Shown: piece after piece, positions 1-8,405 of the stretch
Numbering within the stretch: position 1 is the first letter of the stretch
Layout: each line of letters opens with the position of its first letter
Assembly (NCBI GenBank): GCA_018064725.1
Contig: JAGHUQ010000139.1
Location: 1-36,501 of the forward strand
Source of the DNA: Candidatus Cryptobacteroides caccocaballi
GTDB taxonomy: Bacteria; Bacteroidota; Bacteroidia; Bacteroidales; UBA932
Direction: 5' to 3'
DNA: 36,501 nucleotides
The notes under the pieces: generated by a model
Told to the model about the DNA's origin: nothing
Databases searched by the model: none
What the model saw: only the letters and a program-made list of their open reading frames with translations
Position numbers and translations under genes: made by a program

Positions 1-359
1 GGCCAGTATCCTAGTTCCTGAGTCCCATTCTCCTTCTCCAGGGAGCGGAATCCCTTCTGTCCGGAACGTGCCTTGAGCTTGTCGACGTCCTTCCCGTATG
101 CGTCGATGACCCTTGTCAGGTATTCGGCCCATTCGCTTGGGTATGGGTCGCAGTTCCATCCGATGGTGGTCATGATGGCCTCGATCTCGAAGCGGTCAGC
201 ATATGACATGAGCCTTACTGCCGATTCCATGTCGTCGGGCTCCACGGCCTCCGGACCAATGTCCGTCATTACTACGATTCGTGGCTTGAGCTCAGCCTTT
301 GGCTGGCATGATGTGAGGCAGAGGACTGCCGTTGCGAGGGTTATAAGTGTTTTCTTCAT
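1..359 (-). CDS. DUF1593-like lipoprotein, 5' part only (runs off the window)
   Basis: Only the first 119 codons lie in the window. The protein starts MKKTLITLATAVLCLTSC, a lipoprotein signal with Cys18 as the likely lipidated residue, so it should be anchored in an outer or inner membrane leaflet. The following stretch (PRIVVMTDIGPEAVEPDDMES, then RLMSYADRFEIEAIMTT) resembles the start of DUF1593 / nucleoside-hydrolase-like proteins, where an early Asp-rich loop binds a metal; those proteins occur in carbohydrate-use regions of Bacteroidetes. The start at 359 is chosen because it gives the signal peptide and lies 18 nt after a perfect -7 promoter element. It diverges from glycerol kinase. 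The family call is moderate because most of the protein is missing. Confidence 0.7.
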   Translation of the reverse strand, partial: MKKTLITLATAVLCLTSCQPKAELKPRIVVMTDIGPEAVEPDDMESAVRLMSYADRFEIEAIMTTIGWNCDPYPSEWAEYLTRVIDAYGKDVDKLKARSGQKGFRSLEKENGTQELGYW

Positions 360-377
360 ATATGTCGTGGTGTATGA

Positions 378-385
378 CAAATGTA
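378..385 (-). promoter_or_regulatory. -7 promoter element for the DUF1593-like gene
   Basis: Reads TACATTTG on the minus strand, a perfect match to the Bacteroidetes TAnnTTTG element, 18 nt before the ATG at 359. No convincing -33 box is seen. Confidence 0.55.
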
Positions 386-407
386 GGCTTTTTCTGACAA
401 TTCTGTC

Positions 408-415
408 TATCTTTG
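408..415 (+). promoter_or_regulatory. -7 promoter element for glpK
   Basis: TATCTTTG matches TAnnTTTG perfectly and lies 29 nt before the glpK ATG. It diverges from the element at 378-385, so both genes share an 85-bp intergenic region. Confidence 0.55.
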
Positions 416-444
416 TATAAAGACTCACTATCACGCCCCTTTGA

Positions 445-1926
445 ATGAGAGACTACGTTATAGCAATTGACCAGGGTACAAGCTCGTCCAGAGCAATCGT
501 ATTCGACAGGAATGGAAATCCAGTTGCGGTCAGCCAGAAAGAATTCACACAGTACTTCCCTAAGCCAGGAATGGTCGAACATGATCCGATGGAGATCTGG
601 GCCACCGAATGTGCCGTAATGGCCGAAGCCATGACCTCGAAAAGGCTCCGTGGATCGGATATTGCCGCCATCGGAATTACCAACCAGCGCGAGACTACCA
701 TAGTCTGGGATACAACAACAGGAAGGCCCATCTGCAATGCCATAGTATGGCAGGATAGGAGAACTTCTGACTACTGCAGCAGCCTGAAGGCGGCAGGACT
801 CACCGATAAGATACGCGAGAAGACGGGACTCATCATAGATGCATATTTCTCTGGAACGAAGATCAAGTGGATGCTCGACAACGTGCCTGGAGCACGGGAG
901 AGAGCTGAGAGGGGAGAGTTGCGCTTCGGAACGGTTGACAGCTGGCTGGTGTGGAATCTGACTGATGGTAAGATCCACATAACTGACGTGACCAATGCAT
1001 CCAGGACCATGCTTTTCAATATCAATACCCTCGAGTGGGATGCGGAGTTGCTGGAGCTGCTCGACATACCTGTGTCGATGATGCCTCAGGTGCGTTCTTC
1101 TTCCGAGGTCTATGGTCATACCATGCTCATGGGTGCAGAGGTGCCGGTCGCAGGAATAGCTGGAGACCAGCAGGCTGCGCTCTTCGGGCAGATGTGCACC
1201 GAGTCCGGCAGTGTCAAGAATACCTATGGAACCGGATGCTTCTTGCTGATGAACACTGGAGACAAGCCAATCCTTTCCCGCAACAGCCTGCTGACCACCA
1301 TAGCTTGGAAGATTGGCGATCAGGTAAACTATGCGCTCGAAGGCTCCATCTTCGTGGCTGGATCCATTGTGCAGTGGCTGCGTGACGGACTCGGAATCAT
1401 AAGGAAATCCTCAGATGTCGAGGCTCTTGCCACTTCGGTGCCAGATAACGGAGGCGTCTATCTCGTTCCTGCTCTGACCGGCTTGGGTGCTCCTTATTGG
1501 GATCAGTATGCAAAGGGAAGCATCCATGGCCTCACCCGCGGAACGACTGCGGCCCATATTGCAAGGGCTGCTCTAGAGGGCATTGCATTCCAGACCATGG
1601 ACATAGTCGCTGCGATGGAAAGGGATGCCGGAGTGCCTCTCGGAGAACTGAAGGTCGATGGCGGCGCCTCACGGAACAACCTCCTGATGCAGTTCCAGTC
1701 CGATGTCCTCGGAACGAAGGTGGTGAGACCGGAAGTGACCGAAACGACGGCTCTCGGTGCCGCTTATCTTGCTGGACTAGCGGTTGGTTTCTGGAAGAAC
1801 ATTGATGAACTGAAGCTGCAGTGGAAGGCTGAGCATGTGTTCGAGCCATCTGCGGATAAGGAGAAGGTGGCGGAAGTGAAGGCCGGATGGGCAGCTGCCG
1901 TGGGACGTACTCTTACCGAAAGATAA
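445..1926 (+). CDS. glpK: Glycerol kinase
   Basis: Phosphorylates glycerol to sn-glycerol 3-phosphate with ATP in the cytoplasm, feeding glycolysis and phospholipid synthesis. The 493-aa length is normal for the family. Visible FGGY-kinase signatures are the N-terminal phosphate loop [13 protein letters not shown], the [10 protein letters not shown] segment, [11 protein letters not shown], the nucleotide-binding [21 protein letters not shown], and the C-terminal [18 protein letters not shown] and [12 protein letters not shown]. Similarity to E. coli GlpK is strong along the whole length. No glpF transporter or glpD dehydrogenase lies next to it, so it appears to be a single-gene unit between its own -7 element and a strong terminator at 1936. 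Confidence 0.97.
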   Translation: MRDYVIAIDQGTSSSRAIVFDRNGNPVAVSQKEFTQYFPKPGMVEHDPMEIWATECAVMAEAMTSKRLRGSDIAAIGITNQRETTIVWDTTTGRPICNAIVWQDRRTSDYCSSLKAAGLTDKIREKTGLIIDAYFSGTKIKWMLDNVPGARERAERGELRFGTVDSWLVWNLTDGKIHITDVTNASRTMLFNINTLEWDAELLELLDIPVSMMPQVRSSSEVYGHTMLMGAEVPVAGIAGDQQAALFGQMCTESGSVKNTYGTGCFLLMNTGDKPILSRNSLLTTIAWKIGDQVNYALEGSIFVAGSIVQWLRDGLGIIRKSSDVEALATSVPDNGGVYLVPALTGLGAPYWDQYAKGSIHGLTRGTTAAHIARAALEGIAFQTMDIVAAMERDAGVPLGELKVDGGASRNNLLMQFQSDVLGTKVVRPEVTETTALGAAYLAGLAVGFWKNIDELKLQWKAEHVFEPSADKEKVAEVKAGWAAAVGRTLTER

Positions 1927-1935
1927 TAATGAAGA

Positions 1936-1964
1936 AGGCGGTGACTTGGAGTCATCGCCTTTTC
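1936..1964 (+). terminator. Intrinsic terminator after glpK
   Basis: Arms AGGCGGTGAC (1936-1945) and GTCATCGCCT (1951-1960) form a 10-bp stem with one G-T pair and a 5-nt loop, followed by a short T run. It lies 9 nt after the glpK stop. Confidence 0.8.
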
Positions 1965-1983
1965 TATTGTCATAAGAAGAGTC

Positions 1984-2889
1984 TTATTTGAAGATGATCT
2001 GTGAGAAGTTGTAGAGGCCGTATTTCCAAACCACGAAGTTGTGCTCTCCGTCAGGATAGTTGATGAGAGTACATGGTACACCCTTCTCGTCGCAGTATGC
2101 CTTGAGCCTTGAGCTGTTGTACATGAGACCGTCCTTGCCTCCGCATACCATCCAGAGAACCTTGTTCTCCTTCTTTGTCTTTTCTACGTCCGGGATGAGT
2201 TTCTCAGGCATTCCGGTATTTGGGGCAGATGAGAATCCGCCTACATAAGAGAACAGCTCCATGTGTCCGAGACCGAAGTTGAGAGACTGGCCGCCACCCA
2301 TGGAGAGACCGGCGATTGCGCGATGATCCTTGTCTGTATACACATTGTATTTGCCTTCCACGAATGGGATGAGGTCGTTGATGAGGTCATTCTCGAAGTT
2401 TGCGAATGCTGCTGAGCCTGCATATACGTTTCCGATAGGACGGTCATCCTTCTGGGCGCGTCCGTTAGGCATAATCACGATCATGTCCGCAAGCTTGCCG
2501 TCTGCATAGAGGTTGTCGAGGATGACGTCAGGAACGCCCTGGAGCCACTCCTTCTCATCGCCTCCGATACCGTGGAGGAGGTAGAGGACGCTGTATTTCT
2601 TGGATGCGTCGAACTTCGGTGGAAGGTAAACGGTAGCTCTGCGGGTGGTGTCCGTGGTGTTGGAGAAGTACTCGACGGTCTCAAGCACGCCGTGCTCGAT
2701 TCCCTGGCGCTCGACGTCGAATCCCTCAGGTGCGGCGACGTATGGGTCGAAATCGCAGCTTACCTGCATCATGCCGAACATTCCGGTGGTGTTAGGCTCA
2801 CGGTTTCCGCCTGGCATTCCGCCGCCTGGCTGTGCGTTGAGGATTGCTGCGCATGCGAGGGCAGCGATGGAGAGAATGATCTTTTTCAT
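1984..2889 (-). CDS. Secreted CE1-type esterase (feruloyl or acetyl-xylan esterase-like)
   Basis: A 301-aa alpha/beta hydrolase with a cleavable signal peptide (MKKIILSIAALACAAILNAQ) and a Gly/Met-rich mature N-terminus. The core is esterase D / CE1-like: the strand VLYLLHGIGGDEKEW supplies the oxyanion region, GLSMGGG carries the nucleophilic Ser, GGKDGL near the end carries a likely catalytic Asp, and DGEHNF the catalytic His. Bacteroidetes proteins of this type remove ferulate or acetate from xylan side chains; the exact ester cannot be read from sequence. It is a lone gene, convergent with glpK and divergent from lysA. Together with the hydrolase at 5619 and the GH3 enzyme at 20853 it fits plant-xylan use. 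Confidence 0.88.
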   Translation of the reverse strand: MKKIILSIAALACAAILNAQPGGGMPGGNREPNTTGMFGMMQVSCDFDPYVAAPEGFDVERQGIEHGVLETVEYFSNTTDTTRRATVYLPPKFDASKKYSVLYLLHGIGGDEKEWLQGVPDVILDNLYADGKLADMIVIMPNGRAQKDDRPIGNVYAGSAAFANFENDLINDLIPFVEGKYNVYTDKDHRAIAGLSMGGGQSLNFGLGHMELFSYVGGFSSAPNTGMPEKLIPDVEKTKKENKVLWMVCGGKDGLMYNSSRLKAYCDEKGVPCTLINYPDGEHNFVVWKYGLYNFSQIIFK

Positions 2890-2998
2890 ATTGTCTGTGT
2901 TATTAAGTACATGTTTCTGTCAAAGATGGCTAAATTTTGACGAAATATGCCATCATTGGTTTAATGTTTCCATGAAAAAAGACAATACGTTTTGCGCT

Positions 2999-3030
2999 CT
3001 TGCTTTTTAAAGCATGAATTCTTAACTTTG
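2999..3030 (+). promoter_or_regulatory. Bacteroidetes-type promoter of the lysA operon
   Basis: CTTG at 2999-3002, a 20-nt spacer and TAACTTTG at 3023-3030 (perfect TAnnTTTG). The lysA ATG follows 38 nt later. Confidence 0.65.
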
Positions 3031-3068
3031 CCTTTCTTACGAACTAACGAAAAAGAATATATAAGACT

Positions 3069-4226
3069 ATGCTCAGCAGACAATTGGCGTCTATCCTCGT
3101 AGAGAAGGAAACCCCATTCTATCTTTATGACATCGACCTGCTTCGTCAGACCCTCGAGTCTCTTACTTCAGTTGCAAGCAAGTATAACTACGCTATACAT
3201 TATGCCATCAAGGCGAACTATGATCCGCACATCCTCCAGGTGATCCGTGAATATGGTATCGGAATCGACTGCGCGAGCGGCAATGAGGTCCGTTGCGCGA
3301 TCGAGGCCGGTTTCGACCCTAAGTCCATCGTCTATGCAGGCGTGGGCAAGAAAGACAAGGAGATCAAGTATGCGATCGAACAGGGAATCTTCTCGATCAA
3401 TGTCGAGAGCATGGAAGAGCTTTGGGTCATCGACCGCTTTGCTGGCGAAATGGGTAAGAAGGTAGACGTGGGTCTCCGCGTCAATCCTGACATCGACCCT
3501 ATGACAAACAAGTGTATCGACACGGGTCAGGCAGACAGCAAGTTCGGTATCTCGTATGAGATGATTCTCGAGCGTGCCGCTGATATCAAGCAGCTCAAGA
3601 ACGTGAACATCAAGGGTATGCATCTCCATATCGGATCGCAGATCCGTGAGCTTCATGTGTTCGAGTATCTCTGCAACAAGGTCAATGTCATCGTGGACAA
3701 CCTTACCAGCCTCGGATTCAATCTCGATTTCGTAGACGTCGGCGGTGGACTCGGCATCAACTATGACATGCCTGAGAATGAGCCTATCCCTAACTTCGCG
3801 TCTGTATTCTCTATCATCAATTCGCACCTTCGCGTAGGTAGCAGGCAGGTACATTTCGAGTTCGGAAGGTCAATCGTAGGTGAGTGCGGCGAGCTTATCA
3901 CTCGTGTGCTTTACAATAAGACCACCGCGACCGGTCGCAAGCTCGTGATCGTGGACTCAAGTATGACTGAGCTCATCCGTCCTGCACTTTACGGAGCATA
4001 TCACTCAATAGAGAATATCACCTCGACTTCTCCAAAGAAGCAGAGATATACAATCGTGGGTACTGCCTGCGAGTCTACTGACGTATTCTCAGAAAGTCTC
4101 ACTCTTCCGGAAACCAGAAGAGGCGACCTCCTCACCATCAAGTCTGCAGGTGCTTACGGAATGTCAATGGCATCCCGCTATAACCAGCATGATCTTCCAG
4201 GAGCAGTTTACAGCGACCAGCTCTAG
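3069..4226 (+). CDS. lysA: Diaminopimelate decarboxylase
   Basis: Decarboxylates meso-diaminopimelate to L-lysine, the last step of lysine synthesis, with pyridoxal phosphate in the cytoplasm. The 385-aa protein is a fold-type III PLP enzyme: HYAIKAN holds Lys48, which forms the internal aldimine; HLHIGSQI and the glycine loop DVGGGLGINY bind cofactor phosphate; and GTACESTDVF carries the catalytic Cys provided by the other subunit of the dimer. It is a stand-alone enzyme, not the aspartokinase-LysA fusion found in some bacteria. It is the first gene of a three-gene operon with purU (16 nt gap) and an exonuclease. Diamino-acid or polyamine decarboxylase relatives are possible, but the Cys motif favours LysA. 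Confidence 0.92.
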   Translation: MLSRQLASILVEKETPFYLYDIDLLRQTLESLTSVASKYNYAIHYAIKANYDPHILQVIREYGIGIDCASGNEVRCAIEAGFDPKSIVYAGVGKKDKEIKYAIEQGIFSINVESMEELWVIDRFAGEMGKKVDVGLRVNPDIDPMTNKCIDTGQADSKFGISYEMILERAADIKQLKNVNIKGMHLHIGSQIRELHVFEYLCNKVNVIVDNLTSLGFNLDFVDVGGGLGINYDMPENEPIPNFASVFSIINSHLRVGSRQVHFEFGRSIVGECGELITRVLYNKTTATGRKLVIVDSSMTELIRPALYGAYHSIENITSTSPKKQRYTIVGTACESTDVFSESLTLPETRRGDLLTIKSAGAYGMSMASRYNQHDLPGAVYSDQL

Positions 4227-4230
4227 ACAA

Positions 4231-4236
4231 GGGAGG
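4231..4236 (+). promoter_or_regulatory. Strong Shine-Dalgarno sequence before purU
   Basis: GGGAGG lies 6 nt before the ATG at 4243. It stands out because most starts in this window lack a purine-rich site, and it decides the start against a frame that is open back to 4150 inside lysA. Confidence 0.6.
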
Positions 4237-4242
4237 TACTCA

Positions 4243-5100
4243 ATGGGAACAACTGCCAAATTGCTTCTTCACTGCCCGGACAGGCAGGGAATAGTGACCG
4301 AGATCACTAATTTCATCTCAGTCAACAACGGAAACATCGTCTATACCGACCAGTATGTTGACAGGATCAACAATGTCCTGTTCATGAGACTGGAGTGGGA
4401 ACTCGAGGGCTTCACCATTCCTCGCGACCAGATCAAGGAATATTTCAGCACGATCTTCGCGAAGAAGTTCGATATGGAATTCGGAATCTACTTCAGTGAC
4501 GTCAAGCCAAGGATGGCTCTCTTCGTCAGCAAGCAGAACCACTGTCTCTTCGACATACTCGCGCGTTACACCGCAGGGGAGTGGGAGGTCGAGATTCCAT
4601 GTATCGTCAGCAACCATGAGGACCTCCGTCCTGTTGCCGAGCGCTTCGGAATACCATATTACTGTTTCCCGATCAACAAGAGCAACAAGGACGAGCTCGA
4701 GCCTAAGGAGATGGCTCTCCTCGAGGACCTTGGGATCAACTTCATCGTGCTTGCCAAGTACATGCAGATCATTTCTCCGAAGATGATCGAGAAGTATCCT
4801 CACAACATCATCAACATCCACCACTCCTTCCTTCCTGCCTTCATCGGCGCGAAGCCTTACCATCAGGCGTTCGAGAGGGGTGTGAAGATCATCGGCGCGA
4901 CCAGCCATTACGTGACTGAGGACCTCGACGCAGGTCCTATCATCGAACAGGATGTCATCAGGATTTCACACAAAGATACTCCAGAGACTCTCGTATACAA
5001 GGGAAAGGACCTTGAGAAGATTGTCCTCAGCCGTGCAGTGCTCAAGCATATCGACCGCAAGATTCTTACATACAAGAACAAGACGGTGATCTTCGAATAA
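4243..5100 (+). CDS. purU: Formyltetrahydrofolate deformylase
   Basis: Hydrolyses 10-formyltetrahydrofolate to formate and tetrahydrofolate, balancing the one-carbon pool. The 285-aa protein has an N-terminal ACT domain (KLLLHCPDRQGIVTEITNFI, residues about 6-85) and a C-terminal formyltransferase-fold hydrolase domain. The catalytic set is visible: Asn and His in NIINIHHSFLPAF and the Asp in TEDLDAGPIIEQD. The frame is open upstream into lysA, but the ATG at 4243 with its Shine-Dalgarno sequence gives the standard N-terminus. The stop overlaps the next start as TAATG, so translation of the exonuclease is probably coupled. Confidence 0.95.
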   Translation: MGTTAKLLLHCPDRQGIVTEITNFISVNNGNIVYTDQYVDRINNVLFMRLEWELEGFTIPRDQIKEYFSTIFAKKFDMEFGIYFSDVKPRMALFVSKQNHCLFDILARYTAGEWEVEIPCIVSNHEDLRPVAERFGIPYYCFPINKSNKDELEPKEMALLEDLGINFIVLAKYMQIISPKMIEKYPHNIINIHHSFLPAFIGAKPYHQAFERGVKIIGATSHYVTEDLDAGPIIEQDVIRISHKDTPETLVYKGKDLEKIVLSRAVLKHIDRKILTYKNKTVIFE

Positions 5101-5618
5101 TGCGAAGGGGAATAGCTATTGACTTTGAAACTGCGAACGAATGCCCTGCGAGCGTGTGCAGCGTTGGTGCCGTGCTGTTCGAGGACGGAGAGATCGTACG
5201 TTCTTTCTATAGCCTGATCCAACCTGAACCCAACTACTACAAATGGTTCTGCCAGAGGGTGCATGGACTGTGTCACTGCGACACGGATGATGCTCCTGTC
5301 TTTCCCTATGTCTGGGAGGCACTCGAGAGGGAGATTGGGCAAGGACTTTCCATCGAGGAGATGGGTATACCTCTCGTGGCGCATAACAGCCGTTTCGACG
5401 AAGGCTGTCTCAGAGCCGTTTTCTCTGCCTATGGCATGACTTATCCGGACTACGAGTTCCTGGATACGCTCACCGCATCCAGGCGCCATTACGGAAACAT
5501 GCTTCCGAACCATCAATTGCAGACGGTAGCGGAAGCATGCGGATATTCCCTTGTGAACCACCACCACGCACTCGCTGATGCTGAAGCATGTGCGGCAATC
5601 GCCATGAAAATTCTCTGA
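5100..5618 (+). CDS. DEDDh 3'-5' exonuclease (DnaQ-like)
   Basis: A 172-aa single-domain exonuclease of the DnaQ/epsilon fold. The acidic residues that bind two metal ions are visible: Asp8 and Glu10 in AIDFETAN, the Asp in VAHNSRFDEG, and the His and Asp in HHALADAEAC, which marks the DEDDh subtype. No BRCT or helicase domain is attached. Such short proteins are often annotated as a polymerase III epsilon subunit, but many act in DNA or RNA trimming, and the substrate is open. It overlaps the purU stop by one base and its own stop directly abuts that of the convergent hydrolase gene. Confidence 0.87.
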   Translation: MRRGIAIDFETANECPASVCSVGAVLFEDGEIVRSFYSLIQPEPNYYKWFCQRVHGLCHCDTDDAPVFPYVWEALEREIGQGLSIEEMGIPLVAHNSRFDEGCLRAVFSAYGMTYPDYEFLDTLTASRRHYGNMLPNHQLQTVAEACGYSLVNHHHALADAEACAAIAMKIL

Positions 5619-6503
5619 TTATTCTATCTTGCGGACTTCGGTGTTGAGCCACCTTTCCATCTCGCCGACGAATTCGCGCTTGAAGACTCTTTCTGACCAG
5701 CCCCAGCCATGACCGCCGGTAGGGTAGATATGCATAGAAGCGCTCACCTTGTTAGCAACGAGGGCCTCGTAGTACCTGAGGCTGTTTGCAACCGGTACGA
5801 GGAAGTCGTCAGATGAGAGGAGGATGAGAGCCGGAGGTGTGTTTGGAGTGACATGCTTGTCGTTTGAATAGAGGTCCACGAGTTCCTTCGATGGATTCTC
5901 TCCGAGGAGACCGTCATAAGAGCCTCTATGGGTGTATGAGAGGTCCATGGTGGTCACAGGATAGAAAAGTATCTGGAATTCAGGACGGTTCTCGTCGCTG
6001 GTGAAGTGGGTTGCTGCAGTGGAAGCGAGGTGACCGCCCGCAGAGCATCCCATCACGCCGACGTGCTCGATTCCGAGATCCTTGCGTCCGCGCATGATCT
6101 TGATTGCTTCCTGCACATCGCTGAGCGGAACGTCATGATGTCCTCTAGGAAGTCTGTACTCGAGGAGGCAGAAGGTATAGCCGTGGGCATTGAACCAATC
6201 CTTGAAGTCGCGTCCCTCGTGTGTATCTGAGAGCATGGCATAACCGCCACCAGGACATGCAATGACGCAATATCCGTTAGGATTCCTTGCGGGATAGACT
6301 TCCATGTAGGCTTCAGTATACCTGCTGCCGGCAGGTGATTCGAATGCATTTGGAGCGCCGTTTGGCCAGATCTTCACTGTGTCTACGCGCGGACCGAAGG
6401 AGAAGCCTCCGCGCCTCTGCTGAGGTGCACGCTGTGCTGGGGCCTGCGCAAGCATAGCCACAGATGCCGCCATGAGGGCGAGCGAGAGTAGAAATCTTTT
6501 CAT
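5619..6503 (-). CDS. Secreted alpha/beta hydrolase, acetyl-esterase-like
   Basis: A 294-aa exported esterase with signal peptide MKRFLLSLALMAASVAMLAQ and an Arg/Gln/Pro-rich linker (residues about 21-36). The oxyanion region is CPGGGYAMLS, the nucleophile elbow GCSAGGHLAS, a likely acid SSDDFLVP, and the His GGHGWGW. This pattern fits the BD-FAE / acetyl-xylan esterase-like hydrolases that remove acetyl or feruloyl groups from hemicellulose; the precise substrate is not readable. It is transcribed alone from a perfect -7 element. Its stop codon is immediately next to the exonuclease stop with no bases between, so there is no room for a private terminator. Confidence 0.87.
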   Translation of the reverse strand: MKRFLLSLALMAASVAMLAQAPAQRAPQQRRGGFSFGPRVDTVKIWPNGAPNAFESPAGSRYTEAYMEVYPARNPNGYCVIACPGGGYAMLSDTHEGRDFKDWFNAHGYTFCLLEYRLPRGHHDVPLSDVQEAIKIMRGRKDLGIEHVGVMGCSAGGHLASTAATHFTSDENRPEFQILFYPVTTMDLSYTHRGSYDGLLGENPSKELVDLYSNDKHVTPNTPPALILLSSDDFLVPVANSLRYYEALVANKVSASMHIYPTGGHGWGWSERVFKREFVGEMERWLNTEVRKIE

Positions 6504-6522
6504 GAGTTTTGTGTTATTTCTT

Positions 6523-6530
6523 CAAATATA
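6523..6530 (-). promoter_or_regulatory. -7 promoter element for the hydrolase at 5619-6503
   Basis: Reads TATATTTG on the minus strand, a perfect TAnnTTTG, 19 nt before the ATG. A TTTTG run farther upstream is spaced too widely to be a confident -33 box. Confidence 0.55.
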
Positions 6531-6629
6531 ATACAAAGTGTGAATTATTTAGGCAAAAGTAGCTATCAATGTCTCGCACATTTGCCCCTAATTTGCATCT
6601 ATAGTACTGTATACAAATTTTTTAGTATC

Positions 6630-7448
6630 ATGAAAAGATTATTTATCGTAATGGCTGTTGCCGTCTCGTCCCTGCTTTTTGCAGGCTGTGAGAAGGATAA
6701 TCATGCCCCCGTTCCTCCTAAGGCAGAGTCAGTCGCTCTCGACCTTTCCGCTTTCTCTACTACTGCCACCAAGGCTCAAACCGACGATATCGATGAGTTC
6801 TTCACATTTGCGACAGATCAGGTTCTTGCGAACTGGATCAAGATCTATGAGCAGATCATCAATATCCCTGTCCACGGATATGAACTCGTAATCAACAGCA
6901 CCCCTGTCCAGGAAGGAAAGGGATGGGTCTGGACTGTATCATATAAGGACAGGCTTGACCAGCTCTACACTGTGAAGCTTTATGGTGAGGACAAGGGAAA
7001 GAAGACTGAGTGGGAACTCAGGGTCTCAAAGGACGGTCTCCTCGGATATGAGGATTTCTGCTGGATCAGCGGCTGGTCATCAAAGGACGGCAGGAAGGGT
7101 CAGTGGTCTGTCAAGGTGAACCCTCTCGACACGGACGTGCTCGTGACCATCGATTGGACCGCAGACGACAGCAAGCTTCTTTCTTCAAAGATTACTTATG
7201 CACTCAGTCATCTCTGCTGTGGTATCTATCCGTTCTTCAACAGCAGTTATATCGAGTATGTGGCAGGAGCAAGCGATGATGCTTATGATTCAACCATCAC
7301 TGCATGCTACAGCCATATGGAGAATGCGTTCTGGACTGTCAAGATAGAGTGGAACAGCGAGAACTGCTCTGGCCGTGTGAGCTGTGAGAGCAAGTTCGGA
7401 AGCTCTGAATGGCATTGCTGGAATGGCAATCAGGAAGACGTCGAGTAG
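6630..7448 (+). CDS. Lipoprotein of unknown function
   Basis: A 272-aa protein with a clear lipoprotein signal (MKRLFIVMAVAVSSLLFAGC, lipidation at Cys20), therefore envelope-anchored. The mature part has a Pro-rich linker, a helical segment (about residues 50-75) and a Trp- and aromatic-rich probable beta region (GWVWTVSYKDRLDQLYTVKLYG, then alternating strand-like segments) with Cys residues near the end. No catalytic motif or known family was recognised. The start at 6630 is preferred over an upstream in-frame ATG at 6540 because it gives the signal peptide directly. The gene is convergent with the ECF-operon tail, with only 5 bp between stops. Confidence 0.85.
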   Translation: MKRLFIVMAVAVSSLLFAGCEKDNHAPVPPKAESVALDLSAFSTTATKAQTDDIDEFFTFATDQVLANWIKIYEQIINIPVHGYELVINSTPVQEGKGWVWTVSYKDRLDQLYTVKLYGEDKGKKTEWELRVSKDGLLGYEDFCWISGWSSKDGRKGQWSVKVNPLDTDVLVTIDWTADDSKLLSSKITYALSHLCCGIYPFFNSSYIEYVAGASDDAYDSTITACYSHMENAFWTVKIEWNSENCSGRVSCESKFGSSEWHCWNGNQEDVE

Positions 7449-7453
7449 ACTGT

Positions 7454-7885
7454 CTAATCCTGCCAATTCCTGATCGCGAGCAATCCCGCTGCTATTGCAA
7501 GCAGCGGGATTGCTGCCGTTATGAAAACCATGATCTGGGGGAGCAGCGTCCTTCCAGATGCGATTGCGGTTCCGATTCCTTCCGTGTCGATGCCCAGGCT
7601 CTCGAGCATCGGGGCGAGGTTTGGAGCAGGGGAGAACATCATGCTGAGGATGACGGCCATGCCTGCGACGAGACCGATTCCGAAGGCCGCAGCTATGGCG
7701 CGCCTGTATCTCCGCTCCGCCGTGCGCTTGTATTCGAGCACATACTCCAGGGTATATCTTCCGGCGGTCTCTGCGTCTGCCTCGTCAAGCTTCGTGCAGA
7801 GCTTCTCGAGGAAGTCCTCCGACGAAGAAAGTTCAGGCTTTGCCGCCTGGAAGAGATCGCGTATGTCCTTGTCGTTATTATTCAT
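7454..7885 (-). CDS. Two-helix membrane protein, putative anti-sigma factor
   Basis: A 143-aa protein with a charged N-terminal half (residues 1-60, helical) and two hydrophobic segments, about 61-85 (IAAAFGIGLVAGMAVILSMMF) and 112-138 (LLPQIMVFITAAIPLLAIAAG). No zinc-binding HxxxCxxC anti-sigma motif is present. The role is inferred from context: its start overlaps the end of the ECF sigma gene by 8 bp, the usual arrangement for a sigma and its membrane-bound inhibitor. The 3' end of its coding sequence holds a perfect 15-bp inverted repeat (7479-7514). Confidence 0.7.
   Translation of the reverse strand: MNNNDKDIRDLFQAAKPELSSSEDFLEKLCTKLDEADAETAGRYTLEYVLEYKRTAERRYRRAIAAAFGIGLVAGMAVILSMMFSPAPNLAPMLESLGIDTEGIGTAIASGRTLLPQIMVFITAAIPLLAIAAGLLAIRNWQD
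7479..7514. terminator. Perfect 15-bp hairpin inside the 3' end of a coding sequence
   Basis: The arm AGCAATCCCGCTGCT (7479-7493) and its exact reverse complement (7500-7514) flank a 6-nt loop. No T-tract follows on either strand, so it is not a classical intrinsic terminator. It lies within the last codons of the putative anti-sigma gene and 31 bp past the convergent lipoprotein stop. A role in 3'-end formation or RNA protection for either transcript is inference. Confidence 0.55.
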
Positions 7886-8384
7886 GTCTCAGATAGTTTC
7901 TAATGTGTTCCCTGCCTCTTGCAAGCCATGTCCTCACTGTCCCGTCTCCGACCTCGAGTATCTCTGCAATATCTTTCGTCGGCAGGTCTTCCATGTAGAA
8001 CAGTATTATTGCGGACCTTTCGTGGTCATTCAGATGTTCGATGGCCCGGTACAGGGACTGGTATCGGAACCGGGCGGACGGATCGTCGGCAGGCGCCGAC
8101 GATGTCAGCCGCTGCGCGGCCGGCGAGGACAGGTCCTCGCCCCGTCCGCCTCTCGCCTCCATCCTGCGCCTCTCGTCTATGAAGCAGTTATATGCTATCC
8201 TGAAGACCCATGTCGAGAACTTCGACCTGCCTCCGTAGCTGTCCAGGGAAGTGTATGCCTTCACGAAGGCATCCTGGGCGAGGTCGTCCGCCTTCGCCGT
8301 GTCGCCTTCGCACAAGGTGGTCAGGAACCGTCTCAACGGCTCCTGGCACGCCTTCACTTCGTTTATGAACTGCTCCCTTGTCAT
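7878..8384 (-). CDS. ECF-family RNA polymerase sigma factor
   Basis: A 168-aa sigma-70 protein with only regions 2 and 4, typical of extracytoplasmic-function sigmas. Region 2 is residues about 20-75 (DDLAQDAFVKAYTSLD, then FSTWVFRIAYNCFIDERRR) and binds the -10 element and core polymerase. Region 4 is about 115-165 (LNDHERSAIILFYMEDLPTKDIAEILEVG, then TVRTWLARGREHIRNYL), a helix-turn-helix for the -35 element. The linker is Arg/Ser-rich. The gene lies between a DUF6249 membrane protein and a putative anti-sigma, with a possible ECF promoter upstream of the operon (8963-8992), suggesting autoregulation. Confidence 0.93.
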   Translation of the reverse strand: MTREQFINEVKACQEPLRRFLTTLCEGDTAKADDLAQDAFVKAYTSLDSYGGRSKFSTWVFRIAYNCFIDERRRMEARGGRGEDLSSPAAQRLTSSAPADDPSARFRYQSLYRAIEHLNDHERSAIILFYMEDLPTKDIAEILEVGDGTVRTWLARGREHIRNYLRHE

Positions 8385-8405
8385 CAGACCAAAGACTGCC
8401 TGCCG

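Noticed and set aside
292..1119. A 275-codon minus-strand frame over glpK
   Set aside because: It is antisense to conserved kinase motifs. The real minus-strand gene at this end is in another frame and starts at 359.
4150..4242. An upstream start for purU inside lysA
   Set aside because: The ATG at 4243 has a strong Shine-Dalgarno sequence and begins the ACT domain at the usual place.
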